DNA of 64,000 nt from Yinghuangia seranimata (lineage in GTDB: Bacteria > Actinomycetota > Actinomycetes > Streptomycetales > Streptomycetaceae). The notes under the pieces were generated by a model. The model was not told the origin of the DNA. It ran no database searches and saw only the letters and a program-made list of their open reading frames with translations. This document shows, piece after piece, positions 16,234-30,950 of this stretch. The number at the start of each line of letters is the position of its first letter. Within the stretch, counting starts at the first letter, position 1. A program made the position numbers and the translations under genes. The stretch covers positions 216,514-280,513 of the forward strand of contig NZ_JASAOI010000017.1 in assembly GCF_029953285.1 (NCBI RefSeq), written 5' to 3'.

Positions 16234-17817
16234 CTAATGGACGAACAGGGCGGCCTTGTCCGCGAGGTCGAGGACCGGCTGCGGCACGATGCCAAGGACC
16301 ACCGTAACCGTTACCCCCAACGCGATGGCAGCGGTGGTCATCACGCTGGGCACGACGACCGTCGGACCGTCGGCCCGGGGCTCCGAGAAGAACATCAGCA
16401 CGATGACCCGGACATAGAAGAACGCGGCGATGGCAGAACACAGCACACCGACGATCACAAGCGATCCCGCACCGCCATCCGCGGCCGCCTGGAATACCGC
16501 GAACTTTCCGGAGAAACCGCTGGTCAGGGGGATTCCGGCAAAGGCCAGGAGGAACACCGCAAACACCCCGGCGACCAGCGGCGAGCGCCGCCCGAGACCC
16601 GCCCAACGGGACAGATGGGTCGCTTCGCCGCCCGCGTCGCGGACCAGCGTCACGACCGCGAACGCACCCAGAGTGACGAAGCCATAAGCGACCAGATAGA
16701 ACAGCGTCGACGACGCGCCGGCCTCGTTGGCCGCGATCATTCCGGTGAGGATGAACCCGGCGTGCGCGATCGACGAGTACGCCAGCATGCGCTTGACGTC
16801 CGTCTGGGTGATGGCGATCACCGCGCCGACGACCATTGTGACGATCGCGACACCGGTCATCATCGGCCGCCAGTCCCACTTCATGCCCGGCAGCGCCACG
16901 TAGAAGAACCGCAGCAGCGCGCCGAACGCGGCGACCTTGGTGGCCGACGCCATGAAGCCGGTGATCGGGGTCGGCGCGCCCTGGTACACGTCCGGCGTCC
17001 ACGAGTGGAACGGCACCGCGCCGACCTTGAACAGCAGGCCGACCGCGACCATCGCCAGCCCGATCAGCAGCAGCGCGTCGTTGTCCATCGCGCCGCCGGT
17101 GGCCACCGCGATGCGGTCGAGCCGGACACTGCCCGAGTAGCCGTACAGCAGCGCCACGCCGAACAGGAAGAACGCCGACGAGAACGCGCCGAGCAGGAAG
17201 TACTTCAGCGCGGCCTCCTGCGACAGCAGGCGGCGACGACGGGCCAGCCCGCACAGCAGGTACAGCGGCAGCGACATGACCTCGAGCGCCACGAACAGCG
17301 TCAGCAGGTCGTTGGCGGCCGGGAAGAGCAGCATGCCGCCGAGCGCGAACATCGCCAGCGGGTAGACCTCGGTCTGCCGCAGCCCGGCCGCGGCGGCCTC
17401 CTTCTCCTGCGCGCTGCCGGGCGCGGCCGCGGCCTGCGGCGCGAAGGCGTCCCCGCCGGGCTCCAGCTTGCGCTCGGCCATCAGCAGGACCGACACGATG
17501 CCGAGCAGCAGCAGCGTGCCCTGGAGGAACAGCGTGGGCCCGTCGACGGCGACCGCCCCGACCGCCGCGATCTCGCCGCCGCTGTCCTTCACGCCCGGGA
17601 TGAGCGCGAGGACCGCGCCGAACGCGGCGGCCATGCCGCCGAGCGCGACCACCAGATGGGTGACGTAGCGCGCCTTGCGCGGCACGAACGCCTCGACGAG
17701 CACTCCGGCCACCGCGATGCCGAACACGATGAGCATCGGCGACAGCTTGCCGTACTCGATGCTCGGCGCCGGCACCTTGTCCGCGGCGTCCGCGGCGAGC
17801 TGAAGACCCGAGCTCAC
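16234..17817 (-). CDS. nuoN: NADH-quinone oxidoreductase subunit N
   Basis: A 527-aa antiporter-like membrane subunit of complex I and one of its three main proton-pumping modules. The family signatures GVAVEAFVPRKARYVTH (near start), VAFGALLRFFYVALPG and the TQTDVKRMLAYSSIAHAG helix with its conserved lysines are present. About 14 hydrophobic segments can be counted. The start is GTG at 17817, overlapping the nuoM stop (GTGA). It is the last nuo gene; the prenyl synthase follows. Confidence 0.95.
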   Translation of the reverse strand: MSSGLQLAADAADKVPAPSIEYGKLSPMLIVFGIAVAGVLVEAFVPRKARYVTHLVVALGGMAAAFGAVLALIPGVKDSGGEIAAVGAVAVDGPTLFLQGTLLLLGIVSVLLMAERKLEPGGDAFAPQAAAAPGSAQEKEAAAAGLRQTEVYPLAMFALGGMLLFPAANDLLTLFVALEVMSLPLYLLCGLARRRRLLSQEAALKYFLLGAFSSAFFLFGVALLYGYSGSVRLDRIAVATGGAMDNDALLLIGLAMVAVGLLFKVGAVPFHSWTPDVYQGAPTPITGFMASATKVAAFGALLRFFYVALPGMKWDWRPMMTGVAIVTMVVGAVIAITQTDVKRMLAYSSIAHAGFILTGMIAANEAGASSTLFYLVAYGFVTLGAFAVVTLVRDAGGEATHLSRWAGLGRRSPLVAGVFAVFLLAFAGIPLTSGFSGKFAVFQAAADGGAGSLVIVGVLCSAIAAFFYVRVIVLMFFSEPRADGPTVVVPSVMTTAAIALGVTVTVVLGIVPQPVLDLADKAALFVH

Positions 17818-19442
17818 TTGTTGCCTCCGAGGGGGGTGACGGCGGCGACCTGCTCGATCGGGTGGGAGGGCGCCGGATCGGTCTTCTCCACCTGGCTGAG
17901 CGTGTCGTCGACGGCGGGGTTGACGACGTCGAGGACCGGCTTCGGGTACACGCCGAGCACCAGCAGCAGCGCGATCAGCGGCGCGACGACGACGAGCTCG
18001 CGCACGTTCAGGTCGCGGATCTTCTCGACGCCCGCCTTGACCGGGCCGGTCATGGTGCGCTGGTAGAGCACCAGGACGTACAGCGCGGCCAGGATGATGC
18101 CGAACGTCGCCACGATGCCCGCGGCCTGGTACCGCGAGAACGTGCCGACCAGGACCAGGAACTCGCTGACGAACGGCGCCAGTCCGGGCAGCGACAGGGT
18201 CGCGAGGCCCGCCACCAGGAACGTGCCGGCGAGCAGCGGCGCGACCTTCTGCACACCGCCGAAGTCGGCGATCGTCTTGCTGCCGCGCCGGCTGATGAGG
18301 AACCCGGCGACCAGCAGCAGCGCGGCTGTCGAGAACCCGTGGTTGACCATGTAGAGCGTCGCGCCGGACTGGCCCTGGCTGGTCAGCGCGAAGATGCCCA
18401 CGATGATGAAGCCGAAGTGGGAGATCGACGTGTAGGCGATCAGCCGTTTGATGTCGGTCTGGCCGACCGCGAGCAGCGCGCCGTAGATGATCCCGATGAT
18501 CGCCAGCGTGACGACCAGCGGCGCGAACGTCTTCGACGCGTTGGGGAACAGCGCCAGGCAGTACCGCAGCATCGCGAACGTGCCGACCTTGTCGACCATC
18601 GCGGTCACCAGCACCGCGATGCCCGGCGTGGCCTCGGTCATGGTGTCCGGCAGCCAGGTGTGGAACGGCCACAGCGGCGCCTTGACCGCGAACGCGAACA
18701 TGAAGCCGAGGAACATCGCCTTCTCGGCGGTCGGGTTCAGGTTGAGTTCGCCGGTGCCGACCGCCTGCGTGATCCGCATGAGGTCGAAGGTGCCCTGCCC
18801 CGCGCCGCCCAGGTCGGCGTCGGCCGTCGCGACGTACAGCGCGACGACCGCGGCCAGCATGACCAGGCCGCCGAGCAGGTTGTAGAGCAGGAACTTGACC
18901 GCGGCGTAAGAGCGCTGCGCGCCGCCGAAGCCGCCGATGAGGAAGTACATCGGGATGAGCATGGCTTCGAAGAACACGTAGAAGACGAAGATGTCGGTGG
19001 CCGCGAAGGACACCACCACCATCGCCTCGACGGCCAGCATCAGCGCGAAGAACGCGTGCGTCGAGCGCGGCGCCGCCGTGTCGCCGACCGTTCCGTCCAT
19101 GCGGACCTGCGGCGCGTCCGCGTCGTTCCAGGACGCCAGGACCAGCACCGGCATGAGCACCGCCGTCAGCAGGATCAGCACCACGCCGATCCCGTCGACG
19201 CCGAGCGCCCAGTGCACGCCGAACTGCTTGATCCAGGTGTGGTTCTCGGTCAACTGGAAGCGGTCGCCGTTCGGCGAGAACTTCACCGTGACCGCGATCG
19301 CCAGCGCGAGTTCGACGAGCGTCACCAGCAGCGCCACGTTCTTCGCCAGCGCGCGCTTGCCCGCCGGCACCGCCGCGACCAGCAGCGCGCCCGCGAACGG
19401 CACCGCGGCCAGCACCGTCAGCCAGGGGAAGTTGCCGCTCAT
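17814..19442 (-). CDS. nuoM: NADH-quinone oxidoreductase subunit M
   Basis: A 542-aa complex I antiporter-like subunit. It has the conserved glutamate helix FVFYVFFEAMLIPMYFLIG, the lysine-bearing PLWPFHTWLPDTMTEA and the GQTDIKRLIAYTSISHFGFI motif. The start is ATG at 19442. It overlaps nuoN by 4 bases and follows nuoL after a 52-base gap, the largest gap in the distal half of the operon. The length is close to the family norm. Confidence 0.96.
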   Translation of the reverse strand: MSGNFPWLTVLAAVPFAGALLVAAVPAGKRALAKNVALLVTLVELALAIAVTVKFSPNGDRFQLTENHTWIKQFGVHWALGVDGIGVVLILLTAVLMPVLVLASWNDADAPQVRMDGTVGDTAAPRSTHAFFALMLAVEAMVVVSFAATDIFVFYVFFEAMLIPMYFLIGGFGGAQRSYAAVKFLLYNLLGGLVMLAAVVALYVATADADLGGAGQGTFDLMRITQAVGTGELNLNPTAEKAMFLGFMFAFAVKAPLWPFHTWLPDTMTEATPGIAVLVTAMVDKVGTFAMLRYCLALFPNASKTFAPLVVTLAIIGIIYGALLAVGQTDIKRLIAYTSISHFGFIIVGIFALTSQGQSGATLYMVNHGFSTAALLLVAGFLISRRGSKTIADFGGVQKVAPLLAGTFLVAGLATLSLPGLAPFVSEFLVLVGTFSRYQAAGIVATFGIILAALYVLVLYQRTMTGPVKAGVEKIRDLNVRELVVVAPLIALLLVLGVYPKPVLDVVNPAVDDTLSQVEKTDPAPSHPIEQVAAVTPLGGNK

Positions 19443-19494
19443 CGCTGTCCCTCCGCCTCGTCGAATCCTGCCGGAAGCCTGAACGGACGGGCCA

Positions 19495-21495
<2,001 letters not shown>

Positions 21496-21502
21496 CAGTC
21501 CC

Positions 21503-21802
21503 CTACCACTTCATCAGGTTGGCGTCGTCGACCGAGGCCGTACGGCGGCTGCGGAAGATGGCGATGATGATGGACAGACCCACCACGACCTCGGCGGCCG
21601 CGACGACCATCGTGAAGAACGCGATGACCTGGCCGTCGTAGTTGCCGTGCATCCGCGCGAAGGTCACGAACGCGAGGTTCGTGGCGTTGAGCATCAGCTC
21701 GACGCACATGAACACCACGATCGCGTTGCGCCGCAGCAGCACGCCCGCCGCGCCGACGGTGAACAGCAGCGCCGCCAGGTACAGGTAGTTCGCCGGGTTC
21801 AT
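21503..21802 (-). CDS. nuoK: NADH-quinone oxidoreductase subunit K
   Basis: A 99-aa protein with three membrane helices. The conserved glutamate lies in [18 protein letters not shown] and a second one in [16 protein letters not shown]; both are part of the central proton path in complex I. The length is typical. The ATG at 21802 overlaps the nuoJ stop (ATGA). Confidence 0.97.
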   Translation of the reverse strand: MNPANYLYLAALLFTVGAAGVLLRRNAIVVFMCVELMLNATNLAFVTFARMHGNYDGQVIAFFTMVVAAAEVVVGLSIIIAIFRSRRTASVDDANLMKW

Positions 21803-22848
21803 GAGCGCGACTCCTTCGATCCAGCTCCGGCCGCGACCGAGTCGCCGTGCGGGGTCCCGGCCTCGTCAGGGTCCTGGTCGGCCGCGCCGTCCGGCTCGCC
21901 GTCGGGCGCACCGCCCTCGGTGGGCTCGCCGCCCTCCTCGCCCTCGTGCCGCGCGGTCGGTACGTCGCCGCGCTGCTCCATCCACACCTCGCCGCTCTCC
22001 TCCAACTCCGCGACCCTGTGGACCGGTTCGCGACTGACGTCGCGCACCTGGCCGCGGGCCCGCAGCGTCTGGTTGACCGACAGCTCGGAGATGGAGCCGT
22101 CGGGCAGCAGCGCGGGGATGTCGACCGCGTTGTGCCGCGCGTACACACCGGGCGCGGGCAGCGGCGCGAGGTTGATGTTCTCGCGCACGCGCGCCTCGGA
22201 CAGCTCGCGCTGCGTCTTGCGGGGCGTGAGCCGCTCGCGGTGCGCGAGCACCATCGCGCCGAGCGCCGCGGTGATCAGCAGGGCGCTGGTGATCTCGAAC
22301 GCCCAGATATAGCGGGTGAAGATGATGTGCGCGAGGCCCTCGACGTTCCGGTTCTGGGCGATCAGCTCGCCCTCGGTGCCGCTCGGCGCGGGCGCGCCCG
22401 ACGGCGACGTGCCGCCGCTGTACCCGGCGAACGAGCCGAGCGACGCGTTCGCGATGCCCGCGACCAGCAGGATGCCGAAGCCGAGCCCGACCGCCACCGC
22501 GGCGACCCGCTGCCCGCGCAGCGTCTCCTTGAGCGAGTCCACCGACGAGACGCCGACCAGCATCAGCACGAACAGGAACAGCATCATGACCGCGCCCGTG
22601 TAGACGACGATCTGGACGATGCCGAGGAACACCGCGCCCTGCGCCATGTAGAACAGCGCCAGGCACACCATCGTCGAGGCCAGGCACAGCGCGCTGTGCA
22701 CGGCCTTCTTCATGAAGACCGTGCCCAGCGCGCCCAGCAGCGCGACCGCGGCGAGGATCCAGAACTGCACCGCCTCGCCGGTCGAGGTGCGGGTGAGCTG
22801 TTCCGCGAGGACCACGCCCCCCGCCACCCCGTCAGCGCTCATGCTCAT
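21799..22848 (-). CDS. nuoJ: NADH-quinone oxidoreductase subunit J with acidic C-terminal extension
   Basis: A 349-aa subunit. The first 200 residues hold five membrane helices, including the [41 protein letters not shown] core typical of NuoJ. A hydrophilic tail of about 130 residues follows, ending in an acidic Gly/Asp/Glu/Pro stretch. E. coli NuoJ has about 180 residues, so the extension is notable, although long NuoJ tails are known in streptomycetes. The tail would face the cytoplasm or the periplasm-side milieu; its role is unknown. It overlaps nuoI and nuoK by 4 bases each. Confidence 0.95.
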   Translation of the reverse strand: MSMSADGVAGGVVLAEQLTRTSTGEAVQFWILAAVALLGALGTVFMKKAVHSALCLASTMVCLALFYMAQGAVFLGIVQIVVYTGAVMMLFLFVLMLVGVSSVDSLKETLRGQRVAAVAVGLGFGILLVAGIANASLGSFAGYSGGTSPSGAPAPSGTEGELIAQNRNVEGLAHIIFTRYIWAFEITSALLITAALGAMVLAHRERLTPRKTQRELSEARVRENINLAPLPAPGVYARHNAVDIPALLPDGSISELSVNQTLRARGQVRDVSREPVHRVAELEESGEVWMEQRGDVPTARHEGEEGGEPTEGGAPDGEPDGAADQDPDEAGTPHGDSVAAGAGSKESRS

Positions 22849-23447
22849 CGCACACCCGCTTCGTGCTCGTCGGGAGCCGCGCTCTCACCGTCGGGCTCGG
22901 GGGCCGACGGCTCCGCGCCCTGCGTGACGGTGCCCGGTGCGGCCTCGGTGACCTTCCCGAGGTAGTAGTCGCGCTCCTCCATACCCGGGTACATCGCGTG
23001 CGGCGGGGCGACCATGCCCTCGTGCAGCGGCGCGAGGAGCTGCTCCTTGGTGAAGATCAGGCTCTCGCGCGTCTTGTCCGCGAGCTCGTAGAAGTTGGTC
23101 ATCGTGAGCGCCCGGGTCGGGCACGCCTCGATGCACAGGCCGCAGAAGATGCAGCGCAGGTAGTTGATCTGGTACGTGCGGCCGTACCGCTCACCCGGCG
23201 AGAAGCGCTCCTCGTCGGTGTTGTCCGCGCCCTCGACGTAGATCGCGTCCGCCGGGCACGCCCACGCGCACAGCTCGCAGCCCACACACTTCTCGAGCCC
23301 GTCGGGATGCCGGTTGAGCTGGTGCCGGCCGTGGTAGCGCGGCGCCGTCGGCTTCTTCTCGAACGGGTAGAACTCGGTGTTCGCCTTCTTGAACATCGTC
23401 GCGAAGGTGACGCCGAAGCCCGCGACGGGTCCCAGGAAACCGCCCAC
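22845..23447 (-). CDS. nuoI: NADH-quinone oxidoreductase subunit I
   Basis: A 200-aa ferredoxin-like subunit with two [4Fe-4S] sites, [12 protein letters not shown] and [12 protein letters not shown] (clusters N6a and N6b), which pass electrons towards the quinone site. The C-terminal 40 residues are an acidic, Ala/Pro-rich tail. Two in-frame GTG codons compete. I chose 23447 because AAGGAG sits eight bases upstream; the GTG at 23453 touches that site directly. It overlaps the nuoH end region. Confidence 0.95.
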   Translation of the reverse strand: MGGFLGPVAGFGVTFATMFKKANTEFYPFEKKPTAPRYHGRHQLNRHPDGLEKCVGCELCAWACPADAIYVEGADNTDEERFSPGERYGRTYQINYLRCIFCGLCIEACPTRALTMTNFYELADKTRESLIFTKEQLLAPLHEGMVAPPHAMYPGMEERDYYLGKVTEAAPGTVTQGAEPSAPEPDGESAAPDEHEAGVR

Positions 23448-23449
23448 GG

Positions 23450-24868
23450 TCACACCTCCTTGTCCGTGGCGTCGGTGGCGGACTCGTCGTCCGCCGAGCC
23501 GGTCCCGTTCCCGTTCCCGACCATGGCGCCCACCGGCTCGGCGCGCCGGACCGCGCGACGCGGCACGGGCGGCAGCTCCTGTCCGGGCAGCGGCGGTACG
23601 GGGAACCCGCCGGCCATCGGGTCGAACGGCTCGGCCGCGCCCGGCGCCCCGGGCGGCGGTTGGGCCGCCTTGGCCTTCTCCTCCTCGTCGTCCGTCCCGC
23701 GGAACATGTCCCAGACGACGGACAGCACGAGGATCGCGATGATCGCTCCGGCGATGCCGAGCACGATGCCGCGGTAGTCGTAGCCCTCGTTCTTCATCGC
23801 GCGCACCGTGGCGATGAGCATCAGCCAGACGAGCGAGGTGGGGATCAGCACCTTCCAGCCGAGGCGCATGAACTGGTCGTACCGCAGGCGGGGAAGCGTG
23901 CCGCGCAGCCAGATGAAGAGGAAGAGGAACAGCTGCACCTTGAGGAAGTACCAGAGCAGCGTCCACCAGCCGCTGTTCGCGCCGTCCCACACCGCGGTGA
24001 TCGGCCACGGCGCGCGGTAGCCGCCGAGGAACAGCGTCGTCGCGAGCGACGACACGACGACCATGTTCACGTACTCGGCGAGGAAGAACAGCGCGAACTT
24101 CAGCGACGAGTACTCGGTGTGGAAGCCGCCGACCAGCTCGCCCTCGGCCTCGGGGAGGTCGAACGGCGCACGGTTGGTCTCGCCGACCATCGCGACGATG
24201 TAGATGATGAACGACACCGGCAGCAGCACCGCGAACCAGGTGTCGCCCTGCTGTCCGACGATCGTCGACGTCGACATCGAGCCGGAGTAGAGGAACACGC
24301 CCGCGAAGCTGAGGCCCATCGCGACCTCGTACGAGATCATCTGGGCGGTGCTGCGCAGCGAGCCGAGCAGCGGGTACGTCGAGCCCGACGACCACCCGGC
24401 GAGCACAATGCCGTAGATGCCTACCGACGCGGTCGCCAGGATGTACAGCACGCCCACCGGCAGGTCGGTCAGCTGCAGGTGCGTCTGGTGTCCGAACATC
24501 GACACCTGGCCGCCCATCGGGATCACGGCGAACGCCATGAACGCGGGGACCATCGAGACGACCGGCGCCAGGATGTAGACCGGCTTGTCGGCGGCCTTGA
24601 CGATGATGTCTTCCTTGAACGCCAGCTTGACGCCGTCCGCGAGGGACTGCAGCAGGCCCTGCGGGCCGACGTGCTTGGGGCCGATGCGCATCTGCATCCA
24701 CGCGACGACCTTGCGCTCCCACCAGATGGCGAAGAGCGTCATGACGACGCAGAACGCGAAGACCAGCACCGCCTTGAACAGGATCAGCCACCACGGGTCC
24801 GACGCGAAGCCGACGGGGTCGGCCGCGAGGTCGGTGGTGGCCGCCAGTTCGGCGAGCCTCTGGCTCAT
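23450..24868 (-). CDS. nuoH: NADH-quinone oxidoreductase subunit H
   Basis: A 472-aa membrane subunit lining the quinone cavity. Motifs include [58 protein letters not shown] and [15 protein letters not shown]. The last 70 or so residues (after [12 protein letters not shown]) are a Pro/Gly-rich hydrophilic tail absent from the E. coli protein, which has about 325 residues. ATG at 24868; its first base is shared with the nuoG stop codon. Confidence 0.96.
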   Translation of the reverse strand: MSQRLAELAATTDLAADPVGFASDPWWLILFKAVLVFAFCVVMTLFAIWWERKVVAWMQMRIGPKHVGPQGLLQSLADGVKLAFKEDIIVKAADKPVYILAPVVSMVPAFMAFAVIPMGGQVSMFGHQTHLQLTDLPVGVLYILATASVGIYGIVLAGWSSGSTYPLLGSLRSTAQMISYEVAMGLSFAGVFLYSGSMSTSTIVGQQGDTWFAVLLPVSFIIYIVAMVGETNRAPFDLPEAEGELVGGFHTEYSSLKFALFFLAEYVNMVVVSSLATTLFLGGYRAPWPITAVWDGANSGWWTLLWYFLKVQLFLFLFIWLRGTLPRLRYDQFMRLGWKVLIPTSLVWLMLIATVRAMKNEGYDYRGIVLGIAGAIIAILVLSVVWDMFRGTDDEEEKAKAAQPPPGAPGAAEPFDPMAGGFPVPPLPGQELPPVPRRAVRRAEPVGAMVGNGNGTGSADDESATDATDKEV

Positions 24869-27473
24869 CAGGACTCCTCACCTTCACCGGTACGCCGCGC
24901 CTGCGAGCCGTTGAGACCGGTGCCGTTGGGGGGACCGTCGCCGCCGTGCCCGTTCGGGCCGAGGGCGGCGCCGGTCGCGGGCCCGTCGGTCGCGCGCTGC
25001 TGCGGGAGCACCGCGGCCGTGATCCGGACCACCTCTCCGGCGGCCGCGCCGAGCATGCGGTGCAGCTCCGAGCCGGGTGAGTTCGTCGGCAGCCACACCA
25101 CGCGGTCGACCATGTCGGTGACGGCGAGCGGCAGCGTGACCTCGCCGCCGCGCCCGGTGGACACGGTGACCTCGCCGCCGTCGACCGCGCCGATCTCGGC
25201 GGCGGTGGCGGCGCTGAGCCGCACGACGGGCGCGCGGCGGGTTCCGGCGAGTGCGGACTCGCCGTCCTGGCCGCGGCCTTCGTCGAGGAGCAGCCGCCAG
25301 GTGGCGAGCAGCGCCTCGCCGCTGCCGGGGGTCGACACCCGGCGCTCGCGCGCCTCGGGGCCGGCGGCGCGCTCGCCCGCCCAGCCGCCGAGCGCGCGCA
25401 GTTCGCGGCGCGCCGAGGCGACGTCGGGCAGTGCGAGCGAGATGTCCATCTCGTCGGCGAGCGCGTGCAGGACGCGCAGGTCGGGCATGACCGTTCCGGC
25501 GTCCTGGAGCACCTGGTCGTGCTTGAGGACGGACGCGAACGGCCGCTCACGGCCCTCCCAGTCGACGAACGTGCCGGGCTTCTCGGCGGCGGCGGCCACC
25601 GGGAAGACCACGTCGGCGCGCTCGGTGACCTCGCTGTGCCGCAGCTCCAGGCTGACCACGAACGGCGCGGCCTCCAGCGCGGCGAGCGCCCCGGCCGGGT
25701 CCGGCAGGTCGCCGGGCTCGACGCCGCCGACCACCAGCGCGCCGATCCGGCCGTCGCGGGCGGCGGTCAGGATCGAGGCGGTGTCCAGGCCGTAGCCGCT
25801 GGGCAGGTCGGCGACCCGCCAGGCGGCGGCCACTTCGGCGCGCGCCTCGGGGTCGCTGACCGGGCGGCCGCCGGGCAGCAGGTTGCACAGCGCGCCGGCC
25901 TCCAGCGCGCCGCGTTCCCCGGCCCGGCGCGGCACCCAGGCGAGCCGGGCGCCGGTGGCGTCGGCGAGCGCGAGCGCCGCGGTGAGCGCGCCGGGGATCG
26001 CGGCGAGCCGCTCGCCGACCATGATCACCGCGCCGTTCGTGCGCAGCAGGTCGGAGGCGGTCTGCCCGACCTCGTCGAGCCCGGCGCCGGTGGCCAGTGC
26101 GGTCAGCCAGCGCACTTCGCTGCCCGGTTCGCCGCGCAGCAGCGCGCCGTTCATGCGGGTCAGGCCGGAGCTGGCGAACGGCGCGACGGTGTAGACCTTG
26201 AGGCCGCCCTTGCGGGCCGCCTTGCGCAGCCGCAGGAAGACGATCGGCGACTCTTCTTCGGGTTCGAACCCGGCCAGCAGGACCGCGGGGGCGCGCTCCA
26301 GGTCGGCGTACGTGACGCCCATGCCGGTCCCGGCGACCGCGGAGGCCAGGAACTCGGCCTCCTCGGTGCTGTGGTCGCGGGCGCGGAAGTCGATGTCGTT
26401 CGTGCCCAGCGCGACGCGCGCGAACTTGGCGTACGCGTACGCGTCCTCGACGGTCGCGCGGCCGCCGACCAGCACGCCGGCCCGGCCGCGCGCCGCGTTC
26501 AGCCCCTCGGCCGCGGCCGCGAACGCCTCCGGCCACGACGCGGGGCGCAGCTCGCCGCTCTCCTCGTCGCGGACCAGCGGCGCGGTGATGCGGTCGCCGA
26601 GCGTCGGGTAGCGGAACGCGAACCGGCCCTTGTCGCAGTTCCATTCCTCGTTGACCTCGGGGTCGTCGCCGGCGAGCCGCCGCATGACCCGGCCGCGCCG
26701 GTGGTCGGCGCGCAGCGAGCACCCGGACGCGCAGTGCTCGCACGCGGTCGGCGAGGACACCAGGTCGAACGGGCGGGACCGGAACCGGTAGGCGGCCGAG
26801 GTGAGCGCGCCGACCGGGCAGATCTGGATGGTGTTGCCCGAGAAGTAGGACTCGAACGGCTGCTTCTCGTAGATGCCGACCTGCTGCAGCGCGCCGCGTT
26901 CGATGAGCGCGATGAACGGGTCGCCCGCGATCTGCTCGGAGAACCGGGTGCAGCGCGCGCACAGCACACACCGCTCGCGGTCGAGGAGCACCTCGGAGGA
27001 GATCGGCAGCGGCTTGGGGTAGGTGCGCTTGACCTCGCCGAACCGCGACGTCGAACGCGTCGACGTCATCGCCTGGTTCTGCAGCGGGCACTCGCCGCCC
27101 TTGTCGCACACCGGGCAGTCGAGCGGGTGGTTGATGAGCAGCAGCTCCATCACGCCGTCCTGCGCCTTGCGGGCCGCGGGCGAGCTGAGCTGGGTGCGCA
27201 CCACCATGCCGTCGGTGACGGTGGTCGTGCAGGACGCGAGCGGCTTGCGCTGCCCCTCGACGTCGACGAGGCACTGGCGGCACGCGCCGACCGGGTCGAG
27301 CAGGGGGTGGTCGCAGAACCGCGGGATCGTGATGCCGAGGAGCTCGGCGGCCCGGATGACCAGCGTGCCCTTGGGCACGCTGACCTCGATCCCGTCGACC
27401 GTGATGGTGACGAGGTCGTCCTGCGGCTTGGGGGCCGGGGCCCCGCCCGCCGGAGCATTGGTGGTGACGGTCA

Positions 27474-27474
<1 letters not shown>
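24868..27474 (-). CDS. nuoG: NADH-quinone oxidoreductase subunit G
   Basis: An 868-aa iron-sulfur subunit. The N-terminal [2Fe-2S] (N1b) ligands are in [15 protein letters not shown], the N5 cluster in [15 protein letters not shown]4 in [14 protein letters not shown]...CPVGAL, and the extra N7 cluster motif CEHCASGC...NC is kept. A molybdopterin-oxidoreductase-like domain without molybdenum follows. It carries electrons from NuoF towards NuoI. The end is a Gly/Asn-rich tail. ATG at 27474 shares its A with the nuoF stop (TGATG). Confidence 0.96.
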
Positions 27475-28801
<1,327 letters not shown>

Positions 28802-28805
<4 letters not shown>

Positions 28806-29524
28806 GCCCCCTTCTTCGGTGCGTCGGAGGCGGCGGGCGCGTCGGGGTCCTGGCCGTTGGCGATGCGGAGTCCGACGAGGCTGGCGGCGCCGCCCGCGCC
28901 TCCCGCGTCCACCGCGTCGCGACGCGGGTCGGGGAAGCCGGCGAGGATGCGGGCGGTCTCGCGGAAGGTGCACAGCGGGGCGCCGCGGGTGGGCGACACC
29001 TGCTTCCCGGCGCGCAGTTCGTCGACCAGGTCCTTCGCGGACGCCGGGGTGACGTTGTCGAAGAACTCCCAGTTGACCATCACGACGGGCGCGTAGTCGC
29101 AGGCCGCGTTGCACTCGATGTGCTCGAGGGTGACCGAACCGTCGGGCGTGGTGCCCTTGTTGCCGACCCCGAGGTGCTCCTTGAGGGTCGCGAAGATCTC
29201 GTCGCCGCCCATGACCGCGCACAGCGTGTTGGTGCACACGCCGACGTGGAAGTCGCCGCCGTTCTCGCGCCGGTACATCGTGTAGAAGGTCGCGACCCCG
29301 GTGACGTCGGCGGTGGTCAGGCCGAGCATCTCGGCGCAGAACTCGATGCCGTTCGGGCTGACGTAGCCCTCCTCGGCCTGCACCAGGTGCAGCAGCGGCA
29401 GCAGTGCCGAACGGGACTGCGGGTAGCGGCCGATGACCTCGCGCGCATCGGCTTCCAGCCGGGCGCGTACGTCGGCGGGGTAGCCCGGCGCGGGCAGCCT
29501 CGGCATGCCCAGATCCGTGCTCAC
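28802..29524 (-). CDS. nuoE: NADH-quinone oxidoreductase subunit E
   Basis: A 240-aa thioredoxin-fold subunit with the [2Fe-2S] (N1a) ligands in VCTNTLC and [11 protein letters not shown] tail of about 45 residues (Gly/Ala-rich) follows the usual end. The start is taken as GTG 29524, preceded by a purine-rich AGCGAGG; the frame further upstream has no family similarity. A 64-base gap separates it from nuoD, so some internal regulation is possible. Confidence 0.95.
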
Positions 29525-29588
29525 GCCTCCACCTCGCTTCGCTCGGCGGATGCTTCGCACATTGCGCCCCTCCTATTGGTTCGCTCGC

Positions 29589-30950
29589 TCACCGGTCGAC
29601 ACCTCCCATGACGGGGTCGATGCTCGCGACGGCGACGATCACGTCCGCGACCTGGCTGCCCTCGCACATGGCGGCCATGGCCTGCAGATTGGTGAAGGAC
29701 GGGTCGCGGTAGTGGACGCGGTACGGGCGGGTGCCGCCGTCGCTGACCATGTGCACGCCCAGCTCGCCCTTCGGCGACTCGATGGCGGCGTACACCTGGC
29801 CGGCGGGGACGCGGAAGCCCTCGGTCACCAGCTTGAAGTGGTGGATGAGGGACTCCATCGAGGTGCCCATGATGTTGCGGATGTGGTCGAGCGAGTTGCC
29901 CAGGCCGTCGGGGCCGAGGGCGAGCTGTGCGGGCCAGGCGACCTTCTTGTCCTCGACCATGACCGGGCCCGGCTTGAGGCGTTCGAGGCACTGCTCGACG
30001 ATCCGCAGCGACTGCTTCATCTCTTCGATGCGCACCAGGTAGCGGCCGTACGCGTCGCAGGTGTCCTCGGTCGGGACGTCGAACTCGTAGTTCTGGTAGC
30101 CGAAGTAGGGCTGCGTCTTGCGCAGGTCGTGCGGCAGGCCGGCGGAGCGCAGGCACGGCCCGGTGACGCCGAGCGCCATGCAGCCGGTCAGGTCCAGGTA
30201 GCCGATGCCCTCGGTGCGGCCCTTGAAGATGTGGTTGTCGTTGAGCAGCAGCTCGTACTCGCGGATGCGGCCCGGGAGCACGTCGACCAGCTCGCGGATC
30301 TTGTCCACGGCGCCGGGCGGCAGGTCCTGCGCGAGCCCGCCGGGCCGGATGTACGCGTGGTTCATGCGCAGGCCGGTGATCATCTCGAACACGTCGAGGA
30401 TGAGCTCGCGGTCGCGGAACCCGAAGGTCATGACGGTGAGCGCGCCGATCTCCATGCCGCCGGTGGCCAGGCACACCATGTGCGACGAGATGCGGTTGAG
30501 CTCCATGAGCATGACGCGGATGACGTTCGCGCGGTCCGGCACCTGGTCGGTGATGCCCAGGAGCTTCTCGACGCCGAGACAGTAGGCGGCCTCGTTGAAC
30601 AGCGGCGTGAGGTAGTCCATGCGCGTCACGAACGTGACGCCCTGCGTCCAGGTCCGGTACTCGAGGTTCTTCTCGATGCCGGTGTGCAGGTAGCCGATGC
30701 CGCACCGGGCCTCGGTGACCGTCTCGCCGTCGATCTCCAGGATCAGGCGCAGCACGCCGTGCGTGGACGGGTGCTGCGGGCCCATGTTGACGACGATGCG
30801 CTCGTCGGCGTCCGCCGCGGCCTGGACGACCTCGTCCCAGTCGGCACCGGTGACGGTGTAGACGCGGCCCTCGGTGGTGTCACGGGACTGCGCCTGCGCG
30901 GTGTCCGGCGCTTCCTGCGCGTCCGGACGCGTCTGCGTGTTCTCGGCCAT
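29589..30950 (-). CDS. nuoD: NADH-quinone oxidoreductase subunit D
   Basis: A 453-aa 49-kDa-type subunit that forms the quinone site with NuoB. The signature [15 protein letters not shown] carries the quinone-binding His; [10 protein letters not shown] and the end DPVMGGVDR are also typical. The first 45 residues are a variable N-terminal leader. ATG at 30950, sharing a base with the nuoC stop. Confidence 0.97.
   Translation of the reverse strand: MAENTQTRPDAQEAPDTAQAQSRDTTEGRVYTVTGADWDEVVQAAADADERIVVNMGPQHPSTHGVLRLILEIDGETVTEARCGIGYLHTGIEKNLEYRTWTQGVTFVTRMDYLTPLFNEAAYCLGVEKLLGITDQVPDRANVIRVMLMELNRISSHMVCLATGGMEIGALTVMTFGFRDRELILDVFEMITGLRMNHAYIRPGGLAQDLPPGAVDKIRELVDVLPGRIREYELLLNDNHIFKGRTEGIGYLDLTGCMALGVTGPCLRSAGLPHDLRKTQPYFGYQNYEFDVPTEDTCDAYGRYLVRIEEMKQSLRIVEQCLERLKPGPVMVEDKKVAWPAQLALGPDGLGNSLDHIRNIMGTSMESLIHHFKLVTEGFRVPAGQVYAAIESPKGELGVHMVSDGGTRPYRVHYRDPSFTNLQAMAAMCEGSQVADVIVAVASIDPVMGGVDR

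Noticed and set aside
14636..16237. 533-codon plus-strand frame across the minisatellite and prenyl synthase
   Set aside because: It is antisense to a well-supported gene and repeat-derived in its first part.
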